Shown: positions 48,820-56,826, counted from the stretch's first letter. The stretch is 62,442 bases of DNA from an uncultured Lachnospiraceae bacterium (GCA_944381405.1 CALWLA010000012.1:1-62442), one strand, 5' to 3'. Made by a program: numbers and translations. The notes: generated by a model from the letters alone, not told the origin.

Positions 48820-49512
48820 ATGGAGAAAAAAATACTCATCGTAGAGGACGAGGTCAGCATCGCGGAGTTGGAAAAGGACTATCTGGAGATCTCCGGTTTT
48901 GCGGTGGACATTGAAGGAAACGGAGAGGAGGGCCTTAAGGCCGCCCTGGAAAAGGACTACGACCTGATCCTTCTGGACATCATGCTGCCGGGCATGGATG
49001 GTTTTGAGATCCTGAAGCGGATCCGGGAGAAAAAAAATACGCCGATCCTGATGGTGACGGCCAAAAAAGAAGACATCGACAAGATCCGGGGGCTTGGGCT
49101 TGGGGCGGACGATTATATCACAAAGCCCTTCTCCCCCTCAGAGCTGGTGGCCAGGGTGAAGGCTCATCTGAACCGGTACGAGCGGCTGACAGGGGCGGAA
49201 AAGGAGCACAACGACATCATCGAGATCCGGGGCCTTAAGATCGACAAGACTGCCCGCAGGGTATGGGTGGACGGAACGGAAAAGCCCTTTACCACCAAGG
49301 AGTTCGACCTGCTGAGCTTTCTGGCGGAGCATCCCAATCGGGTGTTTTCCAAGGAGGAGCTGTTCCGGGAGATCTGGGATATGGACAGCATCGGGGATAT
49401 CGCCACGGTAACGGTGCACATCAAGAAGATCCGGGAAAAGATCGAGTACAATACGGCAAAGCCTCAGTACATCGAGACCATCTGGGGCGTAGGGTATCGA
49501 TTCAAGGTGTAA
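48820..49512 (+). CDS. OmpR/PhoB-family response regulator
   Basis: The 230-residue protein has a receiver domain with acidic ED at residues 9-10, phospho-acceptor Asp53 in LLLDIMLPGMDG, Thr in MVTAKK and Lys in YITKPF, then a winged-helix trans_reg_C domain (about 130-228; FTTKEFDLLSFLAEHPNRVFS, TVHIKKIREKI, GVGYRF). It is the partner of the preceding kinase. Targets are unknown. No gene lies within 360 bp downstream; that region holds a promoter, palindrome and hairpin. Confidence 0.95.
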   Translation: MEKKILIVEDEVSIAELEKDYLEISGFAVDIEGNGEEGLKAALEKDYDLILLDIMLPGMDGFEILKRIREKKNTPILMVTAKKEDIDKIRGLGLGADDYITKPFSPSELVARVKAHLNRYERLTGAEKEHNDIIEIRGLKIDKTARRVWVDGTEKPFTTKEFDLLSFLAEHPNRVFSKEELFREIWDMDSIGDIATVTVHIKKIREKIEYNTAKPQYIETIWGVGYRFKV

Positions 49513-49568
49513 AGCGGCTGCCGCTTCAGAGCCGGATGAAAAAGTTTGAAAAAAATCAAAAAAAATCG

Positions 49569-49597
49569 TTGACAGTAGGGAAATCATCGTGTATACT
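49569..49597 (+). promoter_or_regulatory. Near-consensus promoter with no gene directly downstream
   Basis: TTGACA at 49569-49574 and TATACT at 49592-49597 are exactly 17 bp apart. The predicted start (near 49604) falls in a perfect inverted repeat. Confidence 0.85.
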
Positions 49598-49603
49598 GTC
49601 GAT

Positions 49604-49621
49604 AGTTAGTAAGAACTAACT
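49604..49621. promoter_or_regulatory. Palindromic operator candidate at the transcription start
   Basis: AGTTAGT at 49604-49610 and ACTAACT at 49615-49621 form a perfect inverted repeat with a 4-bp centre, located at +1 of the preceding promoter. The half-site TTAG and CTAA resemble the outer part of DtxR-type metal-regulator boxes, but this is a visual resemblance only. Confidence 0.6.
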
Positions 49622-49710
49622 CAAATATTTCCCTATACCTAATGATATAATGACAGTTATTTTTTCCGAGAACACCGCCGAAGCAAACCCGGCGGTGTTT
49701 CCCGTTGTAT
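49604..49710 (+). ncRNA. Possible short RNA from an orphan promoter (or ppdK leader)
   Basis: A transcript starting near 49604 would reach the hairpin AACACCGCCG (49671-49680) / CGGCGGTGTT (49690-49699), followed by TTCCCGTTGTATTTT, after about 100 nt. No open frame with a ribosome binding site is present in it. It could be a small regulated RNA, a remnant of a deleted gene, or an attenuator in the leader of ppdK. Confidence 0.35.
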
Positions 49711-49757
49711 TTTGCTGTTTTTTTAACAAACTTTCCCTTTATTTCAGGAAGCAAATG

Positions 49758-49766
49758 TGTTAGAAT
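49758..49766 (+). promoter_or_regulatory. Extended -10 promoter of ppdK
   Basis: TGTTAGAAT (TG at 49758-49759, -10 at 49761-49766) lies about 107 bp before the ppdK ATG, with a weak TTTATT -35 element 17 bp upstream. Confidence 0.5.
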
Positions 49767-49872
49767 AGACGAGGATATTCCGGAGGGGATGAGACAGCAG
49801 AGGCTTATGCAGCAGGACTTCCGGAAGATCAGAGAAAAAAACAGTTGCGAACATTTAAGGAGGTAGTACAGC

Positions 49873-52509
49873 ATGTCACAGAAATGGGTGTATATGTTTA
49901 AAGAAGGTAACGCAGAGATGCGCAACCTCTTGGGCGGCAAGGGTGCCAACCTTGCGGAGATGACCAACCTTGGTCTGCCGATCCCGCAGGGCTTTACTGT
50001 CACCACGGAAGCCTGCACGGATTATTATACCCAGGGCGGCAAAATATCTGATGAGATTCAGGAGCAGATTTTTGAAGCGCTGAAGAAGGTGGAGGAGATC
50101 AACGGGAAGAAGTTCGGAGACAACGAGGATCCGCTTCTGGTTTCGGTTCGTTCCGGCGCCCGGGCATCCATGCCTGGTATGATGGATACCATTCTGAATC
50201 TTGGCTTAAATGACGTTGCAGTAGAGGGATTTGCGAAGAAGACCGGCAATCCGCGTTTCGCATACGATTCCTATAGAAGATTTATCCAGATGTTCTCCGA
50301 CGTGGTAATGGAGATTCCGAAGTCCACCTTCGAGAAGATCATCGACGAGGTAAAGGAAGCAAAGGGCGTAAAGTTCGACGTAGAGCTGGACGCTGACGAT
50401 ATGAAGACCCTGATCGTACGGTTCAAGGAGTACTACAAGGAGCAGAAGGGAACTGATTTCCCCCAGGATCCCAAGGAGCAGCTGATGGAGGCTGTCAAGG
50501 CAGTATTCCGTTCCTGGAACAACCCCCGCGCCATCGTATACCGCCGCATGAACGACATCCCCGGCGACTGGGGCACCGCAGTCAACGTACAGACCATGGT
50601 ATTCGGTAACATGGGCAACACCTCCGGTACCGGCGTTGCGTTCACCAGAAACCCCTCCACCGGTGAGAAGGGTATCTACGGCGAGTACCTGATCAACGCA
50701 CAGGGCGAGGACGTTGTAGCAGGCGTTCGTACCCCGCAGCCCATCTCCAAGCTGGAGGAGGATCTGCCGGAGTGCTACAAGGAGTTCATGGATCACGCCA
50801 TGGAGCTTGAGAACCATTACCGCGATATGCAGGATATGGAGTTCACCATCCAGGAAGGAAAGCTGTACTTCCTTCAGACCAGAAACGGAAAGAGAACCGC
50901 TCCTGCAGCCATCAAGATCGCCTGCGATCTGGTAGACGAGGGCAAGATCTCTCCCGAAGAGGCTGTTTGCCGTATCGACGCAAAGTCTCTGGATCAGCTT
51001 CTGCATCCCACCTTTGACCCGGCTGCCCTCAAGGCAGGCACCGTCATCGGTTCCGCACTTCCCGCTTCCCCGGGCGCTGCAGCAGGTAAGGTATACTTCA
51101 CCGCTGACGAGGCCAAGGAAGCTCACGAGAAGGGCGAGAGAGTTATCCTTGTAAGACTTGAGACCTCTCCGGAGGACATCGAGGGTATGCACGCTTCCCA
51201 GGGTATCCTGACGGTAAGAGGCGGCATGACCTCTCACGCAGCCGTTGTTGCCCGCGGTATGGGAACCTGCTGCGTATCCGGATGCGGCGAGATCAAGATC
51301 AACGAAGAAGAGAAGTATTTCGAGCTGGGCGGACACACCTATCACGAGGGAGACTACATTTCCCTGGATGGCTCCACCGGTAAGATCTACGATGGAGATA
51401 TCAAGACCCAGGATGCAACCGTTGGCGGAGACTTCAAGCGCATCATGGACTGGGCTGACCAGTACAGAGAGCTTGGCGTACGTACCAACGCAGATACCCC
51501 CAAGGATACCCAGAACGCAGTAAGCCTTGGCGCAGAGGGCATCGGCCTTTGCCGTACCGAGCACATGTTCTTCGAGCCGGATCGTATCCCGAAGATCAGA
51601 AAGATGATCCTTTCCGAGACCGTTGAGGCCCGTGAGGAGGCTCTCAACGAGCTGCTTCCCTTCCAGAAGGGCGACTTCAAGGCAATGTACAAGGCTCTGG
51701 ACGGAAAGCCCATGACCATCCGTTACATCGATCCGCCGCTTCATGAGTTCGTTCCCAAGACTGAGGAGGAGATCGCTCAGCTGGCTAAGGACATGAACCT
51801 CACCGTAGAGCATGTAAAGGCAGTCTGCGACAGCCTGCACGAGTTCAACCCCATGATGGGCCATCGTGGATGCCGTCTGGCAGTGACCTATCCGGAGATC
51901 GCAAGAATGCAGACCAGAGCCGTGATGGAGGCAGCCATCGAGGTTCAGGAGGAGACCGGCAAAGAGATCGTTCCCGAGATCATGATTCCGCTGGTTGGCG
52001 AAAAGAAAGAGCTGAAGTTCGTTAAGGACGTAGTTGTGGAGACTGCAGAGGCAGTTAAGAAGGAAAAGAATTCCGACATGCACTACAAGATCGGTACCAT
52101 GATCGAGATCCCGAGAGCAGCTCTGATGGCAGGCGAGATCGCAGAGGAGGCAGAGTTCTTCTCCTTCGGTACCAACGACCTGACCCAGATGACCTTCGGC
52201 TTCTCCCGTGACGACGCAGGCAAGTTCCTGGATGCTTACTACAAGGCAAAGATCTACGAGTTCGATCCCTTCGCAAAGCTGGATCAGGCAGGCGTAGGCC
52301 AGCTGGTAGAGATGGCGGTGAAGAACGGCCGGGCAACCAGACCGGAGCTTAAGTGCGGTATCTGCGGCGAGCATGGCGGAGATCCCTCAACTGTAGAGTT
52401 CTGCGATAAGGTAGGTCTCAACTATGTATCCTGCTCACCGTTCCGTGTGCCGATCGCAAGACTGGCAGCAGCCCAGGCAGCGCTTCACAGAAAGGGCATC
52501 GTAAAATAA
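49873..52509 (+). CDS. ppdK: Pyruvate, phosphate dikinase
   Basis: It interconverts PEP, AMP and PPi with pyruvate, ATP and Pi, a reversible glycolytic step common in anaerobic Clostridia. The 878-residue protein has the ATP-grasp domain (LLGGKGANLAEM, SVRSGARASMPGMMDT, GTGVAFTRNPSTGE), the swivelling phosphohistidine domain (GGMTSHAAVVARGMG, catalytic His) and the PEP-binding TIM barrel (GLCRTEHMF, GTNDLTQMT, CGICGEHGGD). AAGGAGG precedes the ATG. Codons such as CGT, GGT, GTA and GCA are enriched relative to neighbours, as in strongly expressed genes. Confidence 0.98.
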   Translation: MSQKWVYMFKEGNAEMRNLLGGKGANLAEMTNLGLPIPQGFTVTTEACTDYYTQGGKISDEIQEQIFEALKKVEEINGKKFGDNEDPLLVSVRSGARASMPGMMDTILNLGLNDVAVEGFAKKTGNPRFAYDSYRRFIQMFSDVVMEIPKSTFEKIIDEVKEAKGVKFDVELDADDMKTLIVRFKEYYKEQKGTDFPQDPKEQLMEAVKAVFRSWNNPRAIVYRRMNDIPGDWGTAVNVQTMVFGNMGNTSGTGVAFTRNPSTGEKGIYGEYLINAQGEDVVAGVRTPQPISKLEEDLPECYKEFMDHAMELENHYRDMQDMEFTIQEGKLYFLQTRNGKRTAPAAIKIACDLVDEGKISPEEAVCRIDAKSLDQLLHPTFDPAALKAGTVIGSALPASPGAAAGKVYFTADEAKEAHEKGERVILVRLETSPEDIEGMHASQGILTVRGGMTSHAAVVARGMGTCCVSGCGEIKINEEEKYFELGGHTYHEGDYISLDGSTGKIYDGDIKTQDATVGGDFKRIMDWADQYRELGVRTNADTPKDTQNAVSLGAEGIGLCRTEHMFFEPDRIPKIRKMILSETVEAREEALNELLPFQKGDFKAMYKALDGKPMTIRYIDPPLHEFVPKTEEEIAQLAKDMNLTVEHVKAVCDSLHEFNPMMGHRGCRLAVTYPEIARMQTRAVMEAAIEVQEETGKEIVPEIMIPLVGEKKELKFVKDVVVETAEAVKKEKNSDMHYKIGTMIEIPRAALMAGEIAEEAEFFSFGTNDLTQMTFGFSRDDAGKFLDAYYKAKIYEFDPFAKLDQAGVGQLVEMAVKNGRATRPELKCGICGEHGGDPSTVEFCDKVGLNYVSCSPFRVPIARLAAAQAALHRKGIVK

Positions 52510-52534
52510 TCGATAAAAACCAAGGTTTTTCATG

Positions 52535-52569
52535 CCGGGGCGGAGGAAACTTCGCTCCGGTGTTTTTTT
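52535..52569 (+). terminator. Terminator of ppdK
   Basis: CCGGGGCGGAG (from 52535) pairs imperfectly with CTTCGCTCCGG (to 52560) around GAAA, followed by TGTTTTTTT. Confidence 0.8.
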
Positions 52570-52690
52570 ACGGAAAATATAAAAAGGTTTAAGAAAATTG
52601 CAAACCGGAACAGGCAGCATGAATGATATATTATGGGTTATAGGAATGCATGTTTTTTCGCGAAAAGACAGGTGAATGACGGAGGAAGAT

Positions 52691-53125
52691 ATGGGTAAAA
52701 AATACGCACGCTGGTTTTGGCTCATTTTTGCAATGGTATGTGCGGTGGTCGCTTTTGCATGCCTTAAAATCTGTACGGCCCCTCTGGCGAATACAGGCGT
52801 ACAGGAGTTTTCGGAAAAAGCGTTGTACCAGATTCTTTTGATCAATCTGTTGATTTTGCTTTTCTTTCTGGCAAAAGGCAGACAGATCTCCCATGGGATG
52901 CTTTTGCTGGTCATAGCGCAGTTTGTCCTTACGCACCTGTGCATGGAGGTGTATTTCAATAACCTGTTGGCGGTGTCCCAGGAGGTTTATAACGATACTC
53001 CCGAGATCGACCGGCTGCTTTTTTGCAATCTCGGAGTTGCGGCGGCCTCCTTCCTGTATTTTTTTATTCGTTTGATGATCAATTCCTTTGGAAGAAACAA
53101 GGGAGATGCGGGCGACGGGAGTTAA
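52691..53125 (+). CDS. Small membrane protein, unknown
   Basis: The 144-residue protein has four predicted membrane helices (about 7-26, 43-62, 67-88 and 108-130) and a charged C-terminus. GGAGGAAG precedes the ATG at 52691. The base composition looks more A/T-rich than neighbouring genes (codons such as TTT, TTG and AAA frequent), which may indicate acquisition. I recognise no family. It is followed 13 nt later by the deleted GNAT gene, so the two may be remnants of one acquired unit. Confidence 0.65.
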   Translation: MGKKYARWFWLIFAMVCAVVAFACLKICTAPLANTGVQEFSEKALYQILLINLLILLFFLAKGRQISHGMLLLVIAQFVLTHLCMEVYFNNLLAVSQEVYNDTPEIDRLLFCNLGVAAASFLYFFIRLMINSFGRNKGDAGDGS

Positions 53126-53138
53126 AGAAGAGAAAATA

Positions 53139-53423
53139 ATGACAATTACAGAAGTAAAAAGCCGGACGCCGGATTTGATCGATCAGCTGTTGGAAGTGTG
53201 GGAAGGTTCTGTGCGCGCCACCCACCTGTTCTTGTCAGAGGATGAAATCAAGCGCATCAGAGAATATGTTCCGCAGGCCAAAGGGTTTTATGAACACATG
53301 GGCTTTCAGGTTTACAAACGGACAGACCTTGACGAACAGGGGAGCCCTTACCCGTTGTTATATATGAGGCTTACCCATAAGCCTGTGGGGCGTCAGGGCA
53401 ACAGGACCCTGAATCAGAGCTGA
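53139..53423 (+). pseudogene. GNAT-family acetyltransferase with internal deletion
   Basis: The 94-codon frame joins the N-terminal end of a common GNAT acetyltransferase (DLIDQLLEVWEGSVRATHLFL, EIKRIREYVPQA; longer run split here) directly to the C-terminal end (KGFYEHMGFQVYKRTDLDEQG, PYPLLYMRL). The middle 70 or so residues, which hold the acetyl-CoA binding motif, are missing, so the product should be inactive. The join falls at CCGCAGGCC (53271-53279, Pro-Gln-Ala), consistent with deletion between two short copies of that sequence in an intact gene: VPQA early and NPQA before GFYEHMGF. This is inferred from recall of the family. Confidence 0.8.
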
Positions 53424-53471
53424 ATCAGAAAGAACCGGCATCTTCCTTTTTTCTGCGTTTTATACTATACT

Positions 53472-53525
53472 GAACAGAAATGCTGATCCCGGTCAAGTTG
53501 AACAGAAATACCGGATCCCGGTCAA
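53472..53525 (+). repeat. Imperfect direct repeat upstream of the symporter remnant
   Basis: Two copies, 53472-53496 and 53500-53525, share GAACAGAAAT and GATCCCGGTCAA around a variable core (period 28 bp). They lie between a -10-like TATACT and the truncated symporter frame. Confidence 0.6.
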
Positions 53526-53617
53526 AAGGAGAGGAGAGCACATGTTTAAACAAACCTATCCCGCTCGCTGCAGGTTGTCTCTGCCATCATGCAGGACGTG
53601 GAGGCGGCGCTCCAGTG

Positions 53618-54256
53618 ATGGAGCTGCCCATGGCCGCCGCCCAGGAAACGGCCCAGATGGAAAGCGTGTCCATTTTGAACATCATCGTGAACATCGTGCC
53701 GGACAACATCGTCACGGCCTTCCAGAATGCGGATATGCTGCAGGTGATCTTCATCGCCGTGCTGTGCGGCATCGCGGTGGGGGCCATCGGGGAACAGGGC
53801 AAGGTGCTGCGGGACATTTTCAACGCCTGCAATGAGCTGTTCCTCCGGATCACCCGGATGATCATCAGCCTGGTGCCCGTTGCGACCTTCTGCGCCATCA
53901 CCTCTCTGGTGGCTACCACAGGACTTGAGATGCTGAAGATGCTGGCCAGCCTGGTGGGAACGATCCTTCTGGGACTGATCGTGCTGATCCTGGTATACGG
54001 CCTGCTGATCTTTCTTTTTATCCCGGAAAGTCCCTTTACCTTTTACCGGAAATATTCGCCCTGTATGCTGCTGGCCTTTACCCTTTCCAGCAGCAATGCG
54101 GTGATGCCTTCTACCATAGAGTACTGCGAAAACAAGCTGGGGGTTCCGCCTAAGATCGCCTCCTTTTCCATCCCTCTGGGTTCCACCATCAACATGGACG
54201 GAAGCTGCGTGTATCTGGCAAACGAGCGATCGCAAGAAAGTGATTTTGGAATATGA
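53618..54256 (+). pseudogene. Dicarboxylate/amino-acid:cation symporter fragment, truncated at both ends
   Basis: The frame contains the middle of a DAACS-family sodium/proton symporter: IVNIVPDNIVTAFQNADMLQV, IIRDIFNACNELFLR-like stretch (KVLRDIFNACNELFLRITR), the serine-rich loop SSSNAVMPSTIEYCENKLG, and GSTINMDGSCVYLA. Full-length members have about 400 residues. Here the first four or so helices are absent and the frame leaves the family just after GSTINMDGSCVYLA (54220), running into ANERSQESDFGI and a stop. Upstream sequence in other frames looks like fragments of other genes. It is not expected to transport. The stop overlaps the ATG of the nuclease by 4 nt. Confidence 0.85.
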
Positions 54257-54924
54257 GCAAGAAACAACAGGACCTGATCGACAGAGAGCTGAACAGGACC
54301 TCTAAAAAACTGCTTCGGAAAAGCAAAAAACAGCCGGCGGCCCTGATCCTGGTACTGCTGATCGCGGCAGTCCTTTATGTCAGGGAAAATGATTTCCTCA
54401 CGGAAGCATCCGGCGGCAGTCCGGCAGTGGAAACGCTCCAGGACACCGAGGCGGAGGAAGCGGAGCTTCTGCGGGTCACCGACGGGGATACCATCTGGGT
54501 GCGGCTTTCGGGAGAAAAGGAAAAGGTGCGGCTCCTGGAGATCAACACGCCGGAATCCGTGCACAGCGACGAAAGCCGGAATACGGTTTTCGGAGAGGAG
54601 GCCTCAGACTATCTGAAGTCTCTTCTGGAGGATGTGGAACAGGTGTACCTCACCAGGGACAGCTCTGACCGGGACCAGTACGGAAGACTCCTGCGGATGG
54701 TATGGCTGGAAGCTCCGAAGGACCCCATGGACGAGACGGAGCTTCGGGAAAAATGCGTAAACGCCAGACTGATCCTTGCGGGCTACGCCCTGCCGGTGGA
54801 GTTTGACGACCATTCCTACGTGGCCCTGTTCCGGGAGTTCCAGCAGGAGGCCATGGACGAAGAGCGGGGGCTCTGGGGACAGGAGGCCTGGTGGGAATAC
54901 TACCGGAAAAATTACCGGGAATAA
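54253..54924 (+). CDS. Membrane-anchored thermonuclease (SNase-like)
   Basis: The 223-residue protein has one membrane helix near the N-terminus (about 28-46) and a staphylococcal nuclease-like domain: VTDGDTIWVR (metal ligand Asp), VRLLEINTPES (catalytic Arg and Glu region), GEEASDYLK and DQYGRLLRMVWL (second catalytic Arg). It would degrade DNA or RNA on the outer face of the membrane. Its ATG lies right at the junction with the truncated symporter, with no clear ribosome binding site. Its original upstream region may have been lost in the same rearrangement. Confidence 0.88.
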   Translation: MSKKQQDLIDRELNRTSKKLLRKSKKQPAALILVLLIAAVLYVRENDFLTEASGGSPAVETLQDTEAEEAELLRVTDGDTIWVRLSGEKEKVRLLEINTPESVHSDESRNTVFGEEASDYLKSLLEDVEQVYLTRDSSDRDQYGRLLRMVWLEAPKDPMDETELREKCVNARLILAGYALPVEFDDHSYVALFREFQQEAMDEERGLWGQEAWWEYYRKNYRE

Positions 54925-54972
54925 TCCGGGAATAATAAGGAAAGCATTTTCTGAGGACGCAGGAAAGAAGCT

Positions 54973-55914
54973 ATGGAGAAACGGGAAGGAAAAAGAGCAT
55001 ATTTTTTTGTGAAATGGCGGCATTTTTTTCAGGCTGCCTTTTTCGCCCTGACCAACGGATATGTGCAGGGCTTTCTGACGGGAAGGATCTACCAGGGAGC
55101 TTCAAAGCAGCTTTGCGTGCCGGGCCTTAACTGCTATTCCTGCCCGGGAGCCCGCTTTGCCTGCCCCGTGGGGGCGCTGCAGGCGGTCTTAAGCTCCGGC
55201 CAGTATCGGGTGAGCCTCTATGCCCTGGGACTCATGGCGGCCTTCGGACTCTTTCTGGGCCGCTTTGTCTGTGGATGGCTCTGTCCCTTTGGCCTGGTGC
55301 AGGATCTGCTCTATAAGATCCCTCTGGGGAAAAACCGGAAGGGAGTCTCGCGAAAAAAGAAAAACCTGCCGGGGCACCGGTATCTCATCTGGCTGAAGTA
55401 TGTGGTGCTGGCGCTTTTTGTGGTGATCCTGCCCATGACCGTCACCAATATCGTGGGCATGGGGGATCCCTGGTTCTGCAAATACATCTGCCCCAGCGGC
55501 ACCCTTCTGGCGGGCATCCCCATGACGGCCTTGAACGAGGGGCTTCGGGAGGCGGCGGGGCTTTTGTTCCGCTGGAAGCTTCTGGTGCTTTTGGCCATCC
55601 TGTTTCTGGCGGTGAAATGGTACCGGCCCTTCTGCAAGTATCTCTGCCCCCTGGGCGCATTTTACGGCTTTTTCAACCGGATCGCCCTGTACCGGCTTCA
55701 GGTAAACGGGGATAGGTGCATCCGCTGCGGACAATGCCAGACAGCCTGCGGCATGGATATCCGGGTCTGGGAAGATCCCAACAGCATGGAATGTATCCGC
55801 TGCGGAGCGTGCAGAAGCGCCTGTCCTGCGGAGGCCATCACCTCCACCATGGAGGAGCTGCTTTCCGGCATCGGCATGAAAAAGGAGAGAGGGGAAGGAA
55901 GGGAGCATGTATAA
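54973..55914 (+). CDS. 4Fe-4S membrane protein (NapH/NosR-like)
   Basis: The 313-residue protein has five or six membrane helices and the repeated cytoplasmic-loop cluster motifs CGWLCPFG, CKYICPSG and CKYLCPLGA of NapH/NosR/RdxA proteins, plus CYSCPG and CPVGA near the N-terminus. It ends in a ferredoxin-type domain with two CxxCxxCxxxC sets (CIRCGQCQTACG, CIRCGACRSACP). It probably passes electrons across or along the membrane; the acceptor is not identifiable. Its end overlaps the next gene by 8 nt. Nothing here indicates nitrate reductase, so the NapH name is by similarity only. Confidence 0.88.
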   Translation: MEKREGKRAYFFVKWRHFFQAAFFALTNGYVQGFLTGRIYQGASKQLCVPGLNCYSCPGARFACPVGALQAVLSSGQYRVSLYALGLMAAFGLFLGRFVCGWLCPFGLVQDLLYKIPLGKNRKGVSRKKKNLPGHRYLIWLKYVVLALFVVILPMTVTNIVGMGDPWFCKYICPSGTLLAGIPMTALNEGLREAAGLLFRWKLLVLLAILFLAVKWYRPFCKYLCPLGAFYGFFNRIALYRLQVNGDRCIRCGQCQTACGMDIRVWEDPNSMECIRCGACRSACPAEAITSTMEELLSGIGMKKERGEGREHV

Positions 55915-56257
55915 TCTTTTCGGCTTCAACATCTATACAAAGGAAGAGCGGAGAAAGCGGGAAAAGCTGTACCGGGAACGGATGTTCCCCGGCGGCAAGG
56001 AAGAGAAAAAAGCCGTGCTGGAAAAGCTGCGGACCGTGCTGCCAAAGGAAGAGGACGAGATCCTGCTGTATATGTATATCGTGCTGCGGGAGCGGCATCT
56101 GCGGGACGGCAAGGATTACGAGGAACTTTTGCGGATCCAGGCCCTGCCGGTGAAGCTCTCCGCAAGAGAACGGCAGGAGCTGGCAAAGATCCTGCAGGAG
56201 TCTCCGGAGCCGGAGGGCTTCCGGAGAGAGGAACCGGCGGAGCCGGATCTGTGGTAA
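55907..56257 (+). CDS. Hypothetical soluble protein downstream of the Fe-S protein
   Basis: The 116-residue, highly charged protein starts at the ATG overlapping the Fe-S gene (GGAAGGGAG upstream). It is Lys/Glu/Arg-rich and predicted helical, with no hydrophobic segment, cysteine or known motif. Translational coupling with the Fe-S membrane protein suggests a shared role. I do not recognise a family. Confidence 0.65.
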   Translation: MYNLFGFNIYTKEERRKREKLYRERMFPGGKEEKKAVLEKLRTVLPKEEDEILLYMYIVLRERHLRDGKDYEELLRIQALPVKLSARERQELAKILQESPEPEGFRREEPAEPDLW

Positions 56258-56262
56258 AAAAA

Positions 56263-56291
56263 GACAGCGCCCTGTTCCCGGGAACGCTGTC
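56263..56291. terminator. Shared terminator of convergent genes
   Basis: GACAGCG (56263-56269) pairs with CGCTGTC (56285-56291); an inner palindrome GTTCCCGGGAAC lies at 56274-56285. The minus strand has seven T after the stem, the plus strand CTTTTTAT. Confidence 0.85.
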
Positions 56292-56299
56292 GGATCTTT

Positions 56300-56686
56300 T
56301 TATGGAGCCATGATCCTGGAAAATTGCTCCAGGCTCAGGCCGCTTTGGGTGAGGATCTGGGTAAAGAGCTGGGTCCATTGCCTGCCATAGACCGGATCCC
56401 GGATGACCTCATAAAACCCCAGCAGGGTGATGTAGTAAAAGAGGCTCAGACCCAGGGAAAGGGCGCAGAGGATGATGCCGGGCACCGAAGCCCTGCCGGA
56501 AGCCCGTTTTGCCACCACGCCGCAGGCCAGACCTACGGCGCCGCAGAAAAAGCCCATGTACATGCCTGCAGGGAAAAAGAACATCAGCAGGATCAGTCCG
56601 CAGACACCGGCGATGACGCTGTATTTCCCGTAATTCGGGGAAACGGGAGCTCCCTGTGAATTGTCTGAAGGGTCGTAATATCTCAT
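56300..56686 (-). CDS. Small membrane protein (DUF4190-like)
   Basis: The 128-residue protein has three hydrophobic segments (about 22-44, 46-62, 72-95) after a polar N-terminus and ends in a soluble C-terminal part. The AGVCGLILLMFFFPAG and GVVAKRASG segments resemble DUF4190-type membrane proteins. It is leftward and convergent with the preceding genes. A TATAAC -10-like element lies 6 nt before the ATG with only AGGG between, so the transcript may be nearly leaderless. Function unknown. Confidence 0.7.
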   Translation of the reverse strand: MRYYDPSDNSQGAPVSPNYGKYSVIAGVCGLILLMFFFPAGMYMGFFCGAVGLACGVVAKRASGRASVPGIILCALSLGLSLFYYITLLGFYEVIRDPVYGRQWTQLFTQILTQSGLSLEQFSRIMAP

Positions 56687-56786
56687 AACCCTGTTATAGT
56701 AACATCCTTTTTCGGGACATGCAAGGGGTGTTTTCCCCGGAAAGGCCTGATCCGGCGGCGCCTGCGGCGATTTGCGGGACTGCGCC

Positions 56787-56815
56787 TTTACGAATTGGAA
56801 TTCCTATTATATAAT
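56787..56815 (+). promoter_or_regulatory. Promoter of tsaE
   Basis: TTTACG at 56787-56792 and TATAAT at 56810-56815 are 17 bp apart. The -10 element lies only 11 nt before the tsaE ATG, leaving almost no leader. Confidence 0.65.
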
Positions 56816-56826
56816 ATGAAAACGCT

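Noticed and set aside
50206-52374. A 722-codon minus-strand frame inside ppdK
   Set aside because: It is antisense to a complete pyruvate phosphate dikinase; leucine- and glycine-rich composition is the mirror of the real gene.
52570-52690. Promoter of the small membrane protein gene
   Set aside because: TATATT and TTATAG occur, but no -35 element lies at a suitable distance, so I did not assign one.
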